64,000 bases of DNA from the NCBI RefSeq assembly GCF_022267535.1, contig NZ_JAHNZV010000004.1, positions 1 to 64,000 on the forward strand, written 5' to 3'. Below the pieces are notes generated by a model, which saw nothing but the letters and a program-made list of their open reading frames with translations, made no database searches and was not told where the DNA came from. The position numbers were made by a program, and so were the translations under genes. Below, one piece after another: positions 63,702-64,000 of the stretch. Each line of letters opens with the position of its first letter. The stretch's first letter is position 1. The DNA is from Psychromonas antarctica. Lineage in GTDB: Bacteria; Pseudomonadota; Gammaproteobacteria; Enterobacterales; Psychromonadaceae.

Positions 63702-64000
63702 TTAAAATAATCGGTTTAATCCATTCAGCGCAGCCACCCGATAAGCCTCTGCCATTGTCGGGTAATTAAAGGTGGTATTAACAAAATACTCAATATTATT
63801 AGCCTTCCCTTCCTGTTCCATAATAGCTTGACCGATATGAATAATCTCAGCTGCACGCTCGCCAAAGCAGTGAATACCGAGGATCTCTTTACTTTCTCGG
63901 TGAAAGAGTATTTTTAAACTACCCACTTCACAGCCTAATATTTGCGATCGCGCTAAATCTTTAAACTGTGCTCGGCCAACTTCATAAGGGATTTTTTGCT
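63702..64000 (-). CDS. sthA: Soluble pyridine nucleotide transhydrogenase, C-terminal part
   Basis: The visible 98 codons (minus strand, 5' end beyond the window) encode the dimerisation domain of a flavin disulfide-reductase-like enzyme: [36 protein letters not shown] and [20 protein letters not shown]. These match the end of SthA (UdhA), which moves electrons between NADPH and NAD+. The reading frame is open to the edge of the window. Confidence 0.93.
   Translation of the reverse strand, partial: QKIPYEVGRAQFKDLARSQILGCEVGSLKILFHRESKEILGIHCFGERAAEIIHIGQAIMEQEGKANNIEYFVNTTFNYPTMAEAYRVAALNGLNRLF

Overview
The window looks like the chromosome of a marine, probably cold-adapted gammaproteobacterium of the Alteromonadales/Vibrionales type. 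Psychromonas is my best guess, from overall gene content and protein style rather than any search. Support comes from the tRNA Arg-His-Pro cluster, rnr-rlmB, the rpsF-priB-rpsR-rplI operon, gmk-rpoZ, hemCDXY, nudE and sthA, an AT-rich sequence, many c-di-GMP proteins, and a scatter of small inverted-repeat elements and decaying genes.

Layout. 1-130: end of an IS256-type insertion sequence. 650-1147: minus-strand tRNA operon (Arg-CCG, His-GTG, a decayed tRNA-like stretch, Pro-TGG) with promoter and terminator. 1306-10301: backbone (rnr, rlmB, a DUF481 protein, the ribosomal protein operon, a chemoreceptor, free-methionine sulfoxide reductase). 10343-28476: accessory region. It holds a Gfo/Idh/MocA oxidoreductase, an IS66 remnant, a REP-associated tyrosine transposase (RAYT) between inverted REP-like repeats, and then a genomic island. 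The island carries DUF2787, mobile-type radC, alpA, a small HTH-like gene, hsdM-hsdS-gajA-gajB, hsdR, a YgjP-type metalloprotease and a P4-type integrase next to the 3' end of yicC.

The centre of interest is the defence operon. A two-gene Gabija system (OLD-type ATPase/TOPRIM nuclease plus UvrD-like helicase) lies inside a type I restriction-modification operon, joined by successive ATGA stop/start overlaps. Between gajB and hsdR is a 45-codon C-terminal scrap that resembles an AlbA_2/Schlafen-type protein, suggesting that Gabija replaced an earlier accessory gene. An in-frame palindromic element sits in the N-terminal part of hsdS, and ordered 11-bp repeats lie in front of hsdR.

28477-64000: backbone with accessory pieces. 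It contains yicC, a short COG0523 GTPase, an HDOD protein, a HIT protein, small zinc-type proteins, a Gram-positive-style dapB, a lipoprotein GH13 amylase, a DsbD/ScsB-like protein, several GGDEF/EAL proteins, gmk-rpoZ, a Ca/Na antiporter, a PhnD-like binding protein coupled to a diguanylate cyclase interrupted by an amber codon, and cytochrome b561-PepSY. An arsenate detoxification operon (phosphatase, GAPDH, ArsJ) is followed by a ZIP-DUF318 fusion transporter with a perfect Zur-box-like site in front. The window ends with the haem operon hemCDXY, nudE and the 3' end of sthA.

Two families of short inverted-repeat (MITE-like) elements are scattered through the second half. A formate/nitrite-transporter remnant and another decayed gene sit in intergenic gaps. 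Starts were chosen by Shine-Dalgarno spacing where the sequence allowed; family names are recognised from motifs by eye, without database searches.
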